From positions 43,019 through 107,018 of the forward strand of contig JAVBMC010000014.1 of assembly GCA_031552845.1 (NCBI GenBank): DNA of 64,000 nucleotides. Reading direction: 5' to 3'. The notes beneath the pieces were generated by a model. That model did not search any database. It was not told where the DNA came from and saw nothing but the letters and a program-made list of their open reading frames with translations. This DNA comes from JAVBMC01 sp031552845 (GTDB taxonomy: Bacteria; Verrucomicrobiota; Kiritimatiellia; RFP12; DVOR01). Both the position numbers and the translations under genes were made by a program. This document shows positions 25,893 to 34,468 of the stretch, piece by piece; positions within the stretch are counted from its first letter, which is position 1; the number at the start of each line of letters is the position of its first letter.

Positions 25893-26429
25893 ATGTCGAG
25901 AATCGGTAAACAACCAATTACGGTGCCGGGCGGCGTGACTCTCACGGTCGCCGGACAAGCCGTTACGGTCAAGGGGCCTAAGGGCGAGCTTTCCCGTTCG
26001 ATGCCGCAAGGCATCACGGTGACGGTCAACGGAGCTACCGTGACTGTCGAGCGCGCGAATGATTCCCGCCCGTTGAGGGGTTTCCACGGCCTGAGCCGCA
26101 CGTTGATCAACAACATGATCGTCGGCGTGACGCAGGGCTACAAGAAGGAGCTGGTGATCGAAGGTACCGGTTTCAAGGCGCAGATCCAGGGCGACAAAGT
26201 GATGTTGTTCTTGGGCTTTGCCTCGCCGAAAGAGTACGCGATCCCCGCCGGCATTACTGTGACGGAGAAGGGCGGCACGCAGCTCACCGTTGAGGGCATC
26301 AGCAAGGAGCTCGTCGGAACCGCGACTGCGCGCATCCGCAGCTACTATCCTGCCGAGCCTTACAAGGGCAAGGGCGTTCGTTACCTCGGCGAGCAGATCC
26401 GCCGTAAGGAAGGTAAAACTGTCGCTTAA
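25893..26429 (+). CDS. rplF: Ribosomal protein L6
   Basis: 178 residues, two tandem alpha/beta domains near the factor-binding site. MSRIGKQPITVPGGVTL, GFHGLSRTLINNMIVGVT and PEPYKGKG-like PAEPYKGKGVRY are diagnostic. Confidence 0.97.
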   Translation: MSRIGKQPITVPGGVTLTVAGQAVTVKGPKGELSRSMPQGITVTVNGATVTVERANDSRPLRGFHGLSRTLINNMIVGVTQGYKKELVIEGTGFKAQIQGDKVMLFLGFASPKEYAIPAGITVTEKGGTQLTVEGISKELVGTATARIRSYYPAEPYKGKGVRYLGEQIRRKEGKTVA

Positions 26430-26452
26430 CGCGGCATAAGGAGCTTTTAAGT

Positions 26453-26824
26453 ATGAGTACAACTCGTAAAGAACAGCGTCAGGCGCGTCATCTGCGTATC
26501 CGCAACAGAATCAGCTGCGGTACGGCTGAGCGCCCCCGCATGGCGATCCATGTGTCGAACAAGCACATGTATGTCCAATTTATCAATGACGAAGCCTCCT
26601 GCACGTTGGCGGCAGCTTCCACGCTGAAGACCGATGGCGCCAAGTGCAACTTGGAAACCGCCCGCTTGGTCGGCGAGGCCGCAGCTGCAGCCGCGAAGGA
26701 AAAAGGTATCAGCGCTGTCGTCGTTGACCGTGGCGGATTTAAGTATCACGGCCGCGTGAAAACCATTGTTGAGTCCGCCGTTGCAGCAGGCCTGCGCATC
26801 ACGGCTAAAGAGGAGTCTAAATGA
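26453..26824 (+). CDS. rplR: Ribosomal protein L18
   Basis: 123 residues, 5S rRNA binder. RHLRIRNRISCGTAERPRMAI, SNKHMYVQFINDE and VVDRGGFKYHGRVKTIVE are present. Overlaps rpsE by 4 bp. Confidence 0.96.
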   Translation: MSTTRKEQRQARHLRIRNRISCGTAERPRMAIHVSNKHMYVQFINDEASCTLAAASTLKTDGAKCNLETARLVGEAAAAAAKEKGISAVVVDRGGFKYHGRVKTIVESAVAAGLRITAKEESK

Positions 26825-27312
26825 GCGAACCCAGAGATAATCGTCCTGACGGACAGCAGAGTGAGCTCGATGAGCACGTTGTGTTTGTGAACCGTTGCGC
26901 CAAGGTCGTCAAGGGCGGCCGCCGTTTCAGCTTCAGTGCTGTTGTGGTGGTCGGTGACCGCGATGGCCGCGTGGGCTACGGTTTCGGCAAGGCGAACGAA
27001 GTTGCTGACGCAATCCGCAAGGGTGGCGAAGCCGCTAAGAAGTCCATGGTGACGGTGCGCCGTTTGAACAAGACCATCCCGCACGAGGTTCATGCCCGTT
27101 GCGACGGCGGCAGCGTGCTGTTGAAGCCGGCTCCGTCCGGCACCGGCATCATCGCCGGCGGCGGCATGCGTCCTGTGTTGGAAGCGGCCGGCTTGCATGA
27201 CGTGGTCGGCAAGTCCTTGGGCTCGAACAACCGTCTGAACGTGGTGAAGGCAACGCTGATGGCGTTGAGCCAGCTGCGTTCAGCCGAAGAGATCGCCGCC
27301 CTGCGTTCGTAA
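26821..27312 (+). CDS. rpsE: Ribosomal protein S5
   Basis: 163 residues, accuracy and mRNA-helicase protein of the 30S. NRCAKVVKGGRRFSFSA, VGYGFGKANEVADAIRKG and GTGIIAGGGMRPVLEAAG are conserved. The next gene is rplO; rpmD (L30), which normally lies between, is absent. Confidence 0.97.
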   Translation: MSEPRDNRPDGQQSELDEHVVFVNRCAKVVKGGRRFSFSAVVVVGDRDGRVGYGFGKANEVADAIRKGGEAAKKSMVTVRRLNKTIPHEVHARCDGGSVLLKPAPSGTGIIAGGGMRPVLEAAGLHDVVGKSLGSNNRLNVVKATLMALSQLRSAEEIAALRS

Positions 27313-27333
27313 TCTGCTAAGAGGAATTTGAAA

Positions 27334-27774
27334 ATGGATCTTTCATCTTTAAAGAATACCCCCGGGGCCCGTAAATCGCGCAAGCGTGTCGGCCGTGGCC
27401 GTGCTTCCGGGCACGGCAAGACGTCCACGCGTGGTCATAAGGGTCAAGGCGCCCGCAAGGGTCACAAGCAGAAGCTCGGCTTTGAAGGCGGCCAGATGCC
27501 CCTTTTCCGCCGTTTGCCCAAGCGTGGATTCAAGAACCCGAACCGCGTGAACTACTTCGCTGTCAATCTGTGCGACTTGGAGTGCTTTGAGAACGGTACG
27601 GAAGTTACGCCTGAGGTTTTGGCGGCAGTTGGCCTTTCGAAGACGAAGACTGACGGCGTGAAAATCCTCGCATTCGGTACGTTGACGAAGAAGCTGACGG
27701 TCAAGGCAAACGGATTTAGTGCTAAGGCAAAGGCTAAAATTGAAGAACTTGGCGGAACCTGCGAAGTCATCTAA
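27334..27774 (+). CDS. rplO: Ribosomal protein L15
   Basis: 146 residues, 50S assembly protein. GARKSRKRVGRGRASGHGKT, GFEGGQMPLFRRLPKRGFKN and AKAKIEELGGTCEVI identify it. ATG 27334 follows GAGGA; a TTG two codons earlier is also possible. Confidence 0.96.
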   Translation: MDLSSLKNTPGARKSRKRVGRGRASGHGKTSTRGHKGQGARKGHKQKLGFEGGQMPLFRRLPKRGFKNPNRVNYFAVNLCDLECFENGTEVTPEVLAAVGLSKTKTDGVKILAFGTLTKKLTVKANGFSAKAKAKIEELGGTCEVI

Positions 27775-27785
27775 AGGAGGTTCCC

Positions 27786-29171
27786 ATGTTCGCTACATTC
27801 GCCAACACGTTTAAGATTCCGGAGCTGCGCAAACGGATTCTGCTTTCAATCGGATTGATTTTCATCGTCCGGTTGATTGCTATGATCCCGACGCCCGGCG
27901 TGGACTGGCAAGCGATGGAAAGCACGATCCAGCGCTTCCGCGAGCAAGCGGGGGCCGCTGGCGGACTGATGTCATGGTTTGATGTGTTCACGGGCGGCGC
28001 CATGTCGCGCTGCTCGGTTGGCACATTGTCAATCTGGCCGTACATCTCGGCTTCGATTATCATCCAGCTGATGTCGTCTATCGTTCCGCATTTGGAGCGC
28101 CTGAAGCAAGAGGGTGATACCGGCCGTCACAAGATTGCGCAGTATACGCGCTATTTGACGATCGGTATTTGCGTGTTTCAATCGTTTGCTCTTGCCACGG
28201 TATTGATGAATCCGGCGGCGATGGGGTTGGGCAATATACAGTTAGTGACCATTCCCGGCATTGGCTTCAAGATGATGACGGTGATTTCTGTGACTACGGC
28301 TTCAATGTTTATCATGTGGCTGGGCGATCAGATTTCCTCGCGTGGCATCGGTAACGGCGTTTCGTTGATCATTATGATCAACATCGTTTCGCGTTTGCCG
28401 GTGGCAATCATGGAAGCGATCCGCCGTTACTTCGGTGCGGACGGTGCTGCGGCAACGCATAGCCCGTGGGAATTGGTTCTGCTCCTCCTGATTGGTTTCG
28501 CAGTGATTGTTTTCACTGTCGCGCTGACTCAGGGTGTGCGTAAGATTCCGATTCACTCGACGCGGCGTATTGTGGGTAACAACTCCTACGGCGGTGGCAA
28601 CACCTTCTTTCCGATGCGTGTAAACTACACCGGCGTGATGCCGATCATCTTTGCAGGTCCGTTGATTCAATTCCCGGCTGCCGCGTTGAAGAGCATTCCG
28701 AAGGAGTGGGAAGGGCGTGTGTTTGATTGGTTGCGTGCTTTTGGAACGCAGCTGTCAGAGCAGATTTCGCCGTTGCATCTGACTGTTTTTGCGCTGATGA
28801 TCCTGTTCTTCTCGTTTTTCTGGGTGGCAACGCAGTTCAATGCGATGCAGATTTCGGACAACCTGAAGCGTGATGGTTCATACGTCCCCGGTATCCGCCC
28901 CGGCCGTGCTACGGCTGAGTATTTGGATATGGTGATGACGCGCGTGACACTGATTGGCGCCGTGGGCTTGTTGATTGTAGCCATCTTGCCGCAGTTCTTG
29001 CAGGGAATGCTGGGACTGCAGTATGAAATGGCATCCTTCTTCGGCGGCACCTCGTTGCTGATTATCGTTGGTGTTGCTCTGGATACGCTGCGCCAGATGG
29101 AATCTCATCTGCTGATGCGTAACTATGACGGTTTCTTGAAGCATGGCCGCCGCATCATGGGACGGCGCTAA
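27786..29171 (+). CDS. secY: Protein translocase subunit SecY
   Basis: 461 residues, the ten-helix channel of the Sec translocon. IPTPGVDWQ-type first loop, FTGGAMSRCSVGTLSIWPYISASIIIQL (plug and helix 2), RKIPIHSTRR-like cytoplasmic loop and SYVPGIRPGRATAEYLDMVMTRVT near the end are diagnostic. Preceded by AAAGGAGG, 8 bp after rplO as in most spc operons. Confidence 0.97.
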   Translation: MFATFANTFKIPELRKRILLSIGLIFIVRLIAMIPTPGVDWQAMESTIQRFREQAGAAGGLMSWFDVFTGGAMSRCSVGTLSIWPYISASIIIQLMSSIVPHLERLKQEGDTGRHKIAQYTRYLTIGICVFQSFALATVLMNPAAMGLGNIQLVTIPGIGFKMMTVISVTTASMFIMWLGDQISSRGIGNGVSLIIMINIVSRLPVAIMEAIRRYFGADGAAATHSPWELVLLLLIGFAVIVFTVALTQGVRKIPIHSTRRIVGNNSYGGGNTFFPMRVNYTGVMPIIFAGPLIQFPAAALKSIPKEWEGRVFDWLRAFGTQLSEQISPLHLTVFALMILFFSFFWVATQFNAMQISDNLKRDGSYVPGIRPGRATAEYLDMVMTRVTLIGAVGLLIVAILPQFLQGMLGLQYEMASFFGGTSLLIIVGVALDTLRQMESHLLMRNYDGFLKHGRRIMGRR

Positions 29172-29174
29172 AAC

Positions 29175-29217
29175 AATGCGGTTTGGGTTGCTATCAGCCT
29201 AAGCCGCATTTTCATTT
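29175..29217 (+). terminator. Strong hairpin between secY and adk
   Basis: Stem 29175-29190 with 29195-29210 (AATGCGG...CCGCATT plus wobble-containing inner pairs), 4-nt loop, then TTCATTT. It could end part of the spc transcript or mark an RNA-processing site, lowering adk/map expression relative to ribosomal genes. Confidence 0.55.
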
Positions 29218-29220
29218 CGT

Positions 29221-29895
29221 ATGATGAACGTATTGATCTTTCTTGGCGCACCGGGCTCTGGCAAGGGCACGGTCGCAGAGATTTTGGCCGGTACGGTTGA
29301 TGGTTTTCGTACGGTGTCGAGCGGGGCTTTGCTGCGCGATGCCGTCAAAAGCCGCACTGAAGCAGGTGTGGCTGCGGAGGCGACGATCGCACGCGGCGAA
29401 CTGGTGCCGGATCAATTGATTGCCGCGATGATTGGCGATTATTTGAAAGGCTTGCCGGATGATAGCAGCATGATCGCCTTAGATGGTTTTCCGCGGACGG
29501 TGGCGCAAGCCGAGATGTTGGAATCTATTCTGGCTGCGAACAAAGCGCGCCTGCTGCAGGCGGCGTTTTTGGATGTGCCGCGTGATGTGCTGCTGTTCCG
29601 TTTGTCGGGGCGGCGCCTTTGCCCGAAGTGCGGTGCGGGGTATCATATCTCGACGCTGCCTCCAAAGGTCGCAGGGATGTGCGATACCTGCAATGTGGAG
29701 TTGATTACGCGTGCTGATGACCAGCCGGCGACGATTGAAAACCGCCTGAAGGTTTATCAGCAGCAGACAGTGCCCTTGAAAGCGTTTTACGAGGACAAGG
29801 GATTGTTGACGCGGTTTGACGCCGCAGGTGAAGCCGGTGATGTTGCGCGTGCAATCGCCGGGGATTTGTCGAAGTGGCGCACGGCTCAGGCATGA
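29221..29895 (+). CDS. adk: Adenylate kinase, zinc-LID type
   Basis: 224 residues, interconverts ATP + AMP and 2 ADP. P-loop GAPGSGKGTVAE, DGFPRTVAQAE, and a long LID with four cysteines (CPKCGAGYH ... MCDTCNVEL), so the LID is held by zinc. ENRLKVYQQQT is conserved. ATG 29221 or the next ATG at 29224 may be used; no strong Shine-Dalgarno is visible after the hairpin. Overlaps map by 4 bp. Confidence 0.95.
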   Translation: MMNVLIFLGAPGSGKGTVAEILAGTVDGFRTVSSGALLRDAVKSRTEAGVAAEATIARGELVPDQLIAAMIGDYLKGLPDDSSMIALDGFPRTVAQAEMLESILAANKARLLQAAFLDVPRDVLLFRLSGRRLCPKCGAGYHISTLPPKVAGMCDTCNVELITRADDQPATIENRLKVYQQQTVPLKAFYEDKGLLTRFDAAGEAGDVARAIAGDLSKWRTAQA

Positions 29896-30644
29896 TTCCG
29901 ATCAAGTCCAAAACCGAACTCGCGGCAATGCGGGTGAGCGGGCGGATGACGGCGGAAGTGCTGCGGGCAGTGTGCGATGCCGCGAAACCGGGGGTGACCA
30001 CCGGTGAGTTGGATGAGCTGACGCGGCGGTTGATTGCGAAGACCGGCGGCAGGCCGGTCTTCTTGGGTTACGGCGGGTTTCCGGCCGCGGCGTGCATATC
30101 GGTGAATGAAGAGGTGATTCACGGGATTCCGGGGAATCGCATCATTCAGGATGGCGACCTTGTGAGCATCGACGTTGGGGTCGAGTACAAGGGGTTCATC
30201 GGCGATACGGCGTTTACGGTGATGGCTGGCAAAGGGCATTCGCCCGAGGTTGTTGAATTGGTGCAAGCCACGCAGGCATCGCTGATGGCGGGAATTGCAC
30301 AGGTGAAGGCCGGCGTGCGGCTGGGTAATGTGTCGCACGCGGTGCAGCAGGTAGCAGAGGCCGCCGGGTGTTCGGTGGTGCGGGATTTTGTCGGGCATGG
30401 CGTTGGGCGCAAGTTGCATGAGGCGCCCGAGGTGCGGAATTTCGGAAGCCCGAACAGCGGGCCGGTGTTGAAGGCCGGCATGACGATTTGCATCGAGCCG
30501 ATGGTGAACCGTGGTTCGCCTGACGTTCGCGTGTTGAAAGACAACTGGACGGTTGTGACGTGTGACGGGAAGTTCTCGGCGCATTTTGAACATACCGTGG
30601 CAGTGATTGATGATGGAGTGGAGATACTGACTCAATTGGATTGA
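29892..30644 (+). CDS. map: Methionine aminopeptidase type I
   Basis: 250 residues, removes the N-terminal methionine. The five metal ligands lie in SIDVGVEYKGFIGDTAFTV (two Asp), FVGHGVGRKLHE (His), CIEPMVNRG (Glu) and SAHFEHTVAV (Glu). No N-terminal SH3-binding extension. ATGA overlap with adk. infA, often next to map, is absent. Confidence 0.96.
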   Translation: MIPIKSKTELAAMRVSGRMTAEVLRAVCDAAKPGVTTGELDELTRRLIAKTGGRPVFLGYGGFPAAACISVNEEVIHGIPGNRIIQDGDLVSIDVGVEYKGFIGDTAFTVMAGKGHSPEVVELVQATQASLMAGIAQVKAGVRLGNVSHAVQQVAEAAGCSVVRDFVGHGVGRKLHEAPEVRNFGSPNSGPVLKAGMTICIEPMVNRGSPDVRVLKDNWTVVTCDGKFSAHFEHTVAVIDDGVEILTQLD

Positions 30645-30759
30645 CCTTCGCGCTTGCACAGGGTTTAGCCCCCTGGAATGCAAGGCGGGACCCTCTCGGT
30701 CAAGCCAAAAAAGTTTGTATTCGCCACTGTTTTTGGTGGTGTTGTGTCAAGTTCTTTGA

Positions 30760-30765
30760 TACAAT
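30760..30765 (+). promoter_or_regulatory. Possible promoter of the rpmJ-rplQ part
   Basis: TACAAT at 30760-30765 lies 36 bp before the rpmJ ATG in the largest gap (156 bp) after map. A clear -35 is not visible (TGGTGT at a 17-bp spacing is poor), so this is tentative. Confidence 0.3.
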
Positions 30766-30800
30766 AAACACCTTTTGTGGACAACGGAAGAAGATAAATC

Positions 30801-30914
30801 ATGAAAGTCAGAAGCTCAGTAAAACGCATTTGCGAACAGTGCCGTATTATTCGGCGCAAGGGCGTCGTGCGCGTCATTTGCACGAACCCGCGTCACAAGC
30901 AGCGTCAGGGCTAA
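30801..30914 (+). CDS. rpmJ: Ribosomal protein L36
   Basis: 37 residues: MKVRSSVKRICEQCRIIRRKG then VVRVICTNPRHKQRQG. The C-x2-C ... C ... H pattern (CEQC, CTNPRH) is the zinc-ribbon form. It lies between map and rpsM as in many alpha operons. Confidence 0.95.
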   Translation: MKVRSSVKRICEQCRIIRRKGVVRVICTNPRHKQRQG

Positions 30915-30931
30915 CTTGGAGAAAAACGACT

Positions 30932-31327
30932 ATGCCGAGATTGATGGGTGTGGATGTTCCGGGTAGAAAGCGCGTCGAGTACGCGTTGCGTTACATTCAC
31001 GGAATTGGCCCCGCGCGGGCTGCGATCATTGTTGAAAAGTGCGGTATCGAGGTTGGCAAAAAGGCCGATGACCTCACTCCGGATGAGATCCGTAATATCG
31101 TCAAATTTATCCAGGACAACTACCACGTCGAGGGTGACCTCCGCCGTGAAGTTTCCGCGAACATCCGGCGTCTGATCGGCATCGGAACCTATCGGGGCAC
31201 CCGCCATAAGCGCGGCTTGCCGGTACGCGGCCAGCGTACGCGGACCAATGCCCGCACACGCAAGGGCGGCAAGAAGACCGTCGGCGCCGTGCGTGACAAG
31301 GCTGCCCGTCAGGCAATGAAGAAGTAA
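30932..31327 (+). CDS. rpsM: Ribosomal protein S13
   Basis: 131 residues, top of the 30S head. MPRLMGVDVPGRKRVEYALRY, RRLIGIGTYRGTRHKRGLPVRGQRTRTNARTRKG are diagnostic. Start 30932 lies 17 bp after rpmJ; the open frame extends upstream through rpmJ in another frame and is not coding there. Confidence 0.96.
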   Translation: MPRLMGVDVPGRKRVEYALRYIHGIGPARAAIIVEKCGIEVGKKADDLTPDEIRNIVKFIQDNYHVEGDLRREVSANIRRLIGIGTYRGTRHKRGLPVRGQRTRTNARTRKGGKKTVGAVRDKAARQAMKK

Positions 31328-31356
31328 CCTGCTTAAGCTAAAGACGTAGAAGGACT

Positions 31357-31857
31357 ATGAGCGAAAAGAAATCTGAAACGGCTCCCGAAGAGACCGCTCC
31401 TGCAACTCAAGAGGCCGCAAAGCCGATGAGTGAAGCCGCCGCGATTTTGGCGGAAGGCACCGACCCCAAGGCCGGATTAGCCGATGCTGCTAAAAAGCGC
31501 CGCGCCAAGTCAATCCCGGCCGGGATTGCCTTTATCCGTGCTACTTACAATAACACGATCGTTTCCATTACGGACATCCGCGGCGGCGTGATCGCCTGGA
31601 GTTCCGCTGGCAAGGCCGGCTTCAAGGGCTCGCGTAAGAGCACCTCGTTCGCCGCAACGATGGTGGCACAGGATGCCGCGCGTCAAGCGTATTCCAAGGG
31701 CATGCATGAGTGTGAAGTGCGCGTGCAGGGTATCGGCGCAGGCCGTGAGTCTGCTGTCCGTGCGATCCAATCCGTCGGCATCAGCGTCAGCCTGATCCGC
31801 GATACGACCCCGATGCCGCACAACGGCTGCCGTCCGCGCAAAAGAAGGAGAGTGTAA
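31357..31857 (+). CDS. rpsK: Ribosomal protein S11 with N-terminal extension
   Basis: 166 residues against about 125-130 usual. The S11 core begins near residue 52 (GIAFIRATYNNTIVSITD) and continues with WSSAGKAGFKGSRKSTSFAA, VQGIGAGRESAVRAI and DTTPMPHNGCRPRKRRRV. Before it lie some 45 residues rich in Ala, Glu, Thr and Pro (SETAPEETAPATQEAAKP), probably disordered. The start is supported by AGAAGGACT just before the ATG; an internal ATG (MSEAAAIL) has no such site. Confidence 0.94.
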   Translation: MSEKKSETAPEETAPATQEAAKPMSEAAAILAEGTDPKAGLADAAKKRRAKSIPAGIAFIRATYNNTIVSITDIRGGVIAWSSAGKAGFKGSRKSTSFAATMVAQDAARQAYSKGMHECEVRVQGIGAGRESAVRAIQSVGISVSLIRDTTPMPHNGCRPRKRRRV

Positions 31858-31860
31858 TTT

Positions 31861-32490
31861 ATGGGTAGATATACAGGACCGGCCTGCCGCCTTTGTCGGC
31901 GTGAGGGCCAGAAGTTGTTTCTCAAAGGTGCACGTTGCTTCATGGCAAAGTGCGCTATCGAGCAGGGCCACTCGGCTCCGGGCCAACATGGCGCCCGCCG
32001 CGGCCGCAAGATGACTGAATACGGCACGCAGCTGCGCACCAAGCAGCGTCTGCGCCGCCAGTTCGGCATGCAGGAAAACCAATTCCACCTCTTCTTTAAA
32101 GAAGCGTACCGCCGTGAGGGCGTCACGGGTGAGTTGCTCCTGCAATTGCTCGAAATGCGTTTGGACAATTTGGTTTACCGCATGGGATTTGCCACCTCCC
32201 GCCGCGCGGCCCGTCAGTTCGTTCTGCACGGCCACGTCGCAGTCAATGGTAAGACCGCATCGGTGCCTTCCATGATCCTTTCGGCGGCAGACGTCATCGC
32301 CATCCGCGACCGTCCCCGCAGCCGGGATTACGCAACCCGTGCGTTAGAGTCCGCAACGAATCAGCAGGCAACATCATGGTTGTCAGTTGACCCGAAGGCT
32401 CTCCGCGGCGAGATTCTTGCCATTCCGACCCGCGAGCAGATCGCTCCGATCGTGGATGAGCAGGCAATCGTTGAATTGTACTCCCGTTAA
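31861..32490 (+). CDS. rpsD: Ribosomal protein S4
   Basis: 209 residues, primary 16S binder. Cysteines in CRLCRREGQKLFLKGARC...KC suggest the zinc-binding form. QFGMQENQFHLFFKEAYRR and the S4 RNA-binding domain (LEMRLDNLVYRMGFATSRRAARQFVLHGHVAVNG) are intact. SD GAAGGAG lies in the end of rpsK. Confidence 0.97.
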   Translation: MGRYTGPACRLCRREGQKLFLKGARCFMAKCAIEQGHSAPGQHGARRGRKMTEYGTQLRTKQRLRRQFGMQENQFHLFFKEAYRREGVTGELLLQLLEMRLDNLVYRMGFATSRRAARQFVLHGHVAVNGKTASVPSMILSAADVIAIRDRPRSRDYATRALESATNQQATSWLSVDPKALRGEILAIPTREQIAPIVDEQAIVELYSR

Positions 32491-32558
32491 TCCCACAACT
32501 TGCATTACACTCCGCGCTTGGCGTACTGCCGGCGCGGATTTGCAGAAAGGACGAAACC

Positions 32559-33653
32559 ATGCCTATTCGTTTGAGCCGCTTCGAAATGCCTTCCAAAGTG
32601 GTGCGGGACGAAAGTACTGCGACCGGAACCTACGTCCGCTTCGTGGCAGAGCCGTTTGAAATCGGCTATGCCCGGACGCTGGGTAACTCCATGCGCCGCG
32701 TGCTGCTCTCCTCGATTGAAGGAATGGCTCCGGCAGCTGTCAAGATCAGAGGCGCAGAACACGAGTTCTGCTCACTCCCTGGCATCTCCGAAGACGTCAC
32801 CGATATCATCCTCAACCTCAAGCGCGTGCTCTTCAAAAGCTTCAACCGCAATCCCCGCTGGCTGAAGCTCTCCAAGAAGGGCCCTGGCGTTGTGACTGCT
32901 GGCGACTTCTCGCTGGACAACTCAGTCGAAATCCTCAATCCCGACCTGCCGATCGCGACGTTGGATGCCAACGGCTCGCTCGACATGGAAGTGCTCGTAC
33001 GCGTCGGCCGCGGCTTCTGCCCGGCTGAAGGCAACAAGAGCCCTGACTTCGAGATTGGCGTGATTCCGGTTGATAGCATCTTCTCGCCGGTCTCCCGTGT
33101 CAACTTCGACGTGCTCAACACGCGCGTCGGCCAGCGCACGGACTATGAGAAACTCGTGCTGGACGTTTGGACCGACGGCCGTGTCTCGCCTGATGAGGCG
33201 CTCACCACGGCGGCCGCAATCCTGCGCCACCACTTGGACGTCTTTGTCGCTTATAAAGACGACATTCTTGAATTTGAAGGCTCCGAGGCGCTCGTCGATG
33301 AAGAACGCGCCCGCCTCCGTCAGATTCTCAACATGTCCGTCAACGAAATCGAACTCAGCGTGCGTGCGGCCAACTGCCTCAACAACGCCAACATCACCAC
33401 CGTCGGTGAACTGGCGCTCAAGTCCGAGGCCGCCATGCTCAAGTACCGCAACTTCGGTAAGAAGTCCCTTAACGAGATTAAGGACAAACTCTCCGAGTTC
33501 GGCCTCCACTTGGGCTACAAGTTTGACCTCACGCTCCTCGACAAACCGCCGGCACCCTCCATCGAACCAGAAGACATGGGCGATGACATGGGCTTCGAAT
33601 ACGGCGAAGACGAGGATATCGAAGACGATTTGGACGACGAAGATCAGGAATAA
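32559..33653 (+). CDS. rpoA: RNA polymerase alpha subunit
   Basis: 364 residues, slightly long because of an acidic tail. N-terminal dimerisation domain shows GYARTLGNSMRRVLLSSIEG; the C-terminal domain (DNA and activator contacts) shows ELSVRAANCLNNANITTVGEL, KYRNFGKKSLNEIKDKL and LGYKFD. The last 40 residues are strongly acidic (EDMGDDMGFEYGEDEDIEDD). Position between rpsD and rplQ is standard. Confidence 0.98.
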   Translation: MPIRLSRFEMPSKVVRDESTATGTYVRFVAEPFEIGYARTLGNSMRRVLLSSIEGMAPAAVKIRGAEHEFCSLPGISEDVTDIILNLKRVLFKSFNRNPRWLKLSKKGPGVVTAGDFSLDNSVEILNPDLPIATLDANGSLDMEVLVRVGRGFCPAEGNKSPDFEIGVIPVDSIFSPVSRVNFDVLNTRVGQRTDYEKLVLDVWTDGRVSPDEALTTAAAILRHHLDVFVAYKDDILEFEGSEALVDEERARLRQILNMSVNEIELSVRAANCLNNANITTVGELALKSEAAMLKYRNFGKKSLNEIKDKLSEFGLHLGYKFDLTLLDKPPAPSIEPEDMGDDMGFEYGEDEDIEDDLDDEDQE

Positions 33654-33662
33654 GGAAGAGAT

Positions 33663-34076
33663 ATGCGCCACAAGAGAGTAGCAAAGAAATTTGGCCGGTC
33701 GTTGGCCCACCGTGAGCAGTTGATGCGCATGATGGTCGCCAATCTGATTATCGCCGAGAACATCAAGACAACCCTTCCCAAGGCCAAGGAAATCCGCAAG
33801 GATGCCGAGAAAGCCGTCACGCTCGCCCGCAAAGGCACGCTGGCAGCCCGCCGTTTGGCCGCAGCCCGCCTGCGCAGCCCGGAAGCCGTCAAGAAACTGT
33901 TTGATGCAGTCGTTCCCGCGATGGAAGGCCGCAACGGCGGTTACACCCGCATCACGAAAATCGGATCCCGCAAGGGTGACGGCGCAGAGCTCGTCATCCT
34001 CGAATGGGTCGCCAGCGTCAAAGCTGCACCGGTAATCGAAGTGCCTGCCGAAGCCGAACCTGCAAAGAAGAAGTAA
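33663..34076 (+). CDS. rplQ: Ribosomal protein L17
   Basis: 137 residues. MRHKRVAKKFGRSLAHREQLMRMMVANLI and RNGGYTRITKIGSRKGDGAELVILEW are typical, with an Ala/Glu/Lys tail. Last gene of the ribosomal block; a strong terminator follows. Confidence 0.97.
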   Translation: MRHKRVAKKFGRSLAHREQLMRMMVANLIIAENIKTTLPKAKEIRKDAEKAVTLARKGTLAARRLAAARLRSPEAVKKLFDAVVPAMEGRNGGYTRITKIGSRKGDGAELVILEWVASVKAAPVIEVPAEAEPAKKK

Positions 34077-34109
34077 CCCGCTTCTAGGTTCAGCAACAAA
34101 CCAACAAAT

Positions 34110-34149
34110 ACCGGCCTCAAGTCAAACGATTTGAGGCCGGTTTGTTTTT
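34110..34149 (+). terminator. Rho-independent terminator after rplQ
   Basis: Eleven-bp perfect stem ACCGGCCTCAA (34110-34120) / TTGAGGCCGGT (34131-34141) with a 10-nt loop, then TTGTTTTT. It ends the ribosomal protein transcript. Confidence 0.92.
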
Positions 34150-34213
34150 CTACATACCGCTAGAAACGGCGACGTCCCCGCCGACATTTGTATCTCTCCT
34201 GTGCGCGTAAGCT

Positions 34214-34256
34214 GGTAGGGCATAAAGGTGCCCGTGGCACTTCGCCGAAACCGCCG
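34214..34256. repeat. Partial copy of dispersed inverted-repeat element
   Basis: GGTAGGGC (34214-34221) and TTCGCCGAAACCGCCG (34241-34256) match the two ends of the left arm at 3182-3209 but are pushed apart by a short insertion. Confidence 0.45.
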
Positions 34257-34369
34257 CATCCACAACATTATCGCAAAAGTCGGTGAAAACGGTGAAATCG
34301 AGTGCCTCATTTAGCCACTACTCCTCTTCTCCCGCATCTGCGGCCATCTGTGTAATCTGCGGATACTCT

Positions 34370-34389
34370 CTCCGCGTCTCCGCGTGAGC
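34370..34389 (-). repeat. Dispersed 20-bp repeat, inverted copy
   Basis: Reverse complement of 3134-3153, identical over 20 bases; flanked by TCTGTGTAATCTGCGGA, a sequence of the same intergenic style. Confidence 0.55.
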
Positions 34390-34440
34390 ATCTATCCTCT
34401 CCGTCTTTATTGGGGTTTCTTGCACTGCAAACTTTCCCTC

Positions 34441-34468
34441 TTGACTTATTCTTCCAATCTGCTAAACT
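34441..34468 (+). promoter_or_regulatory. Sigma70-type promoter, plus strand
   Basis: TTGACT (34441-34446), 16-bp spacer, TAAACT (34463-34468). It shares CCAATCTGCTAAACTGC with the minus-strand promoter at 15706-15733. It points to the doubtful membrane ORF at 34648 and otherwise to repeat DNA, so it may make a noncoding RNA or be left from a lost gene. Confidence 0.5.
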
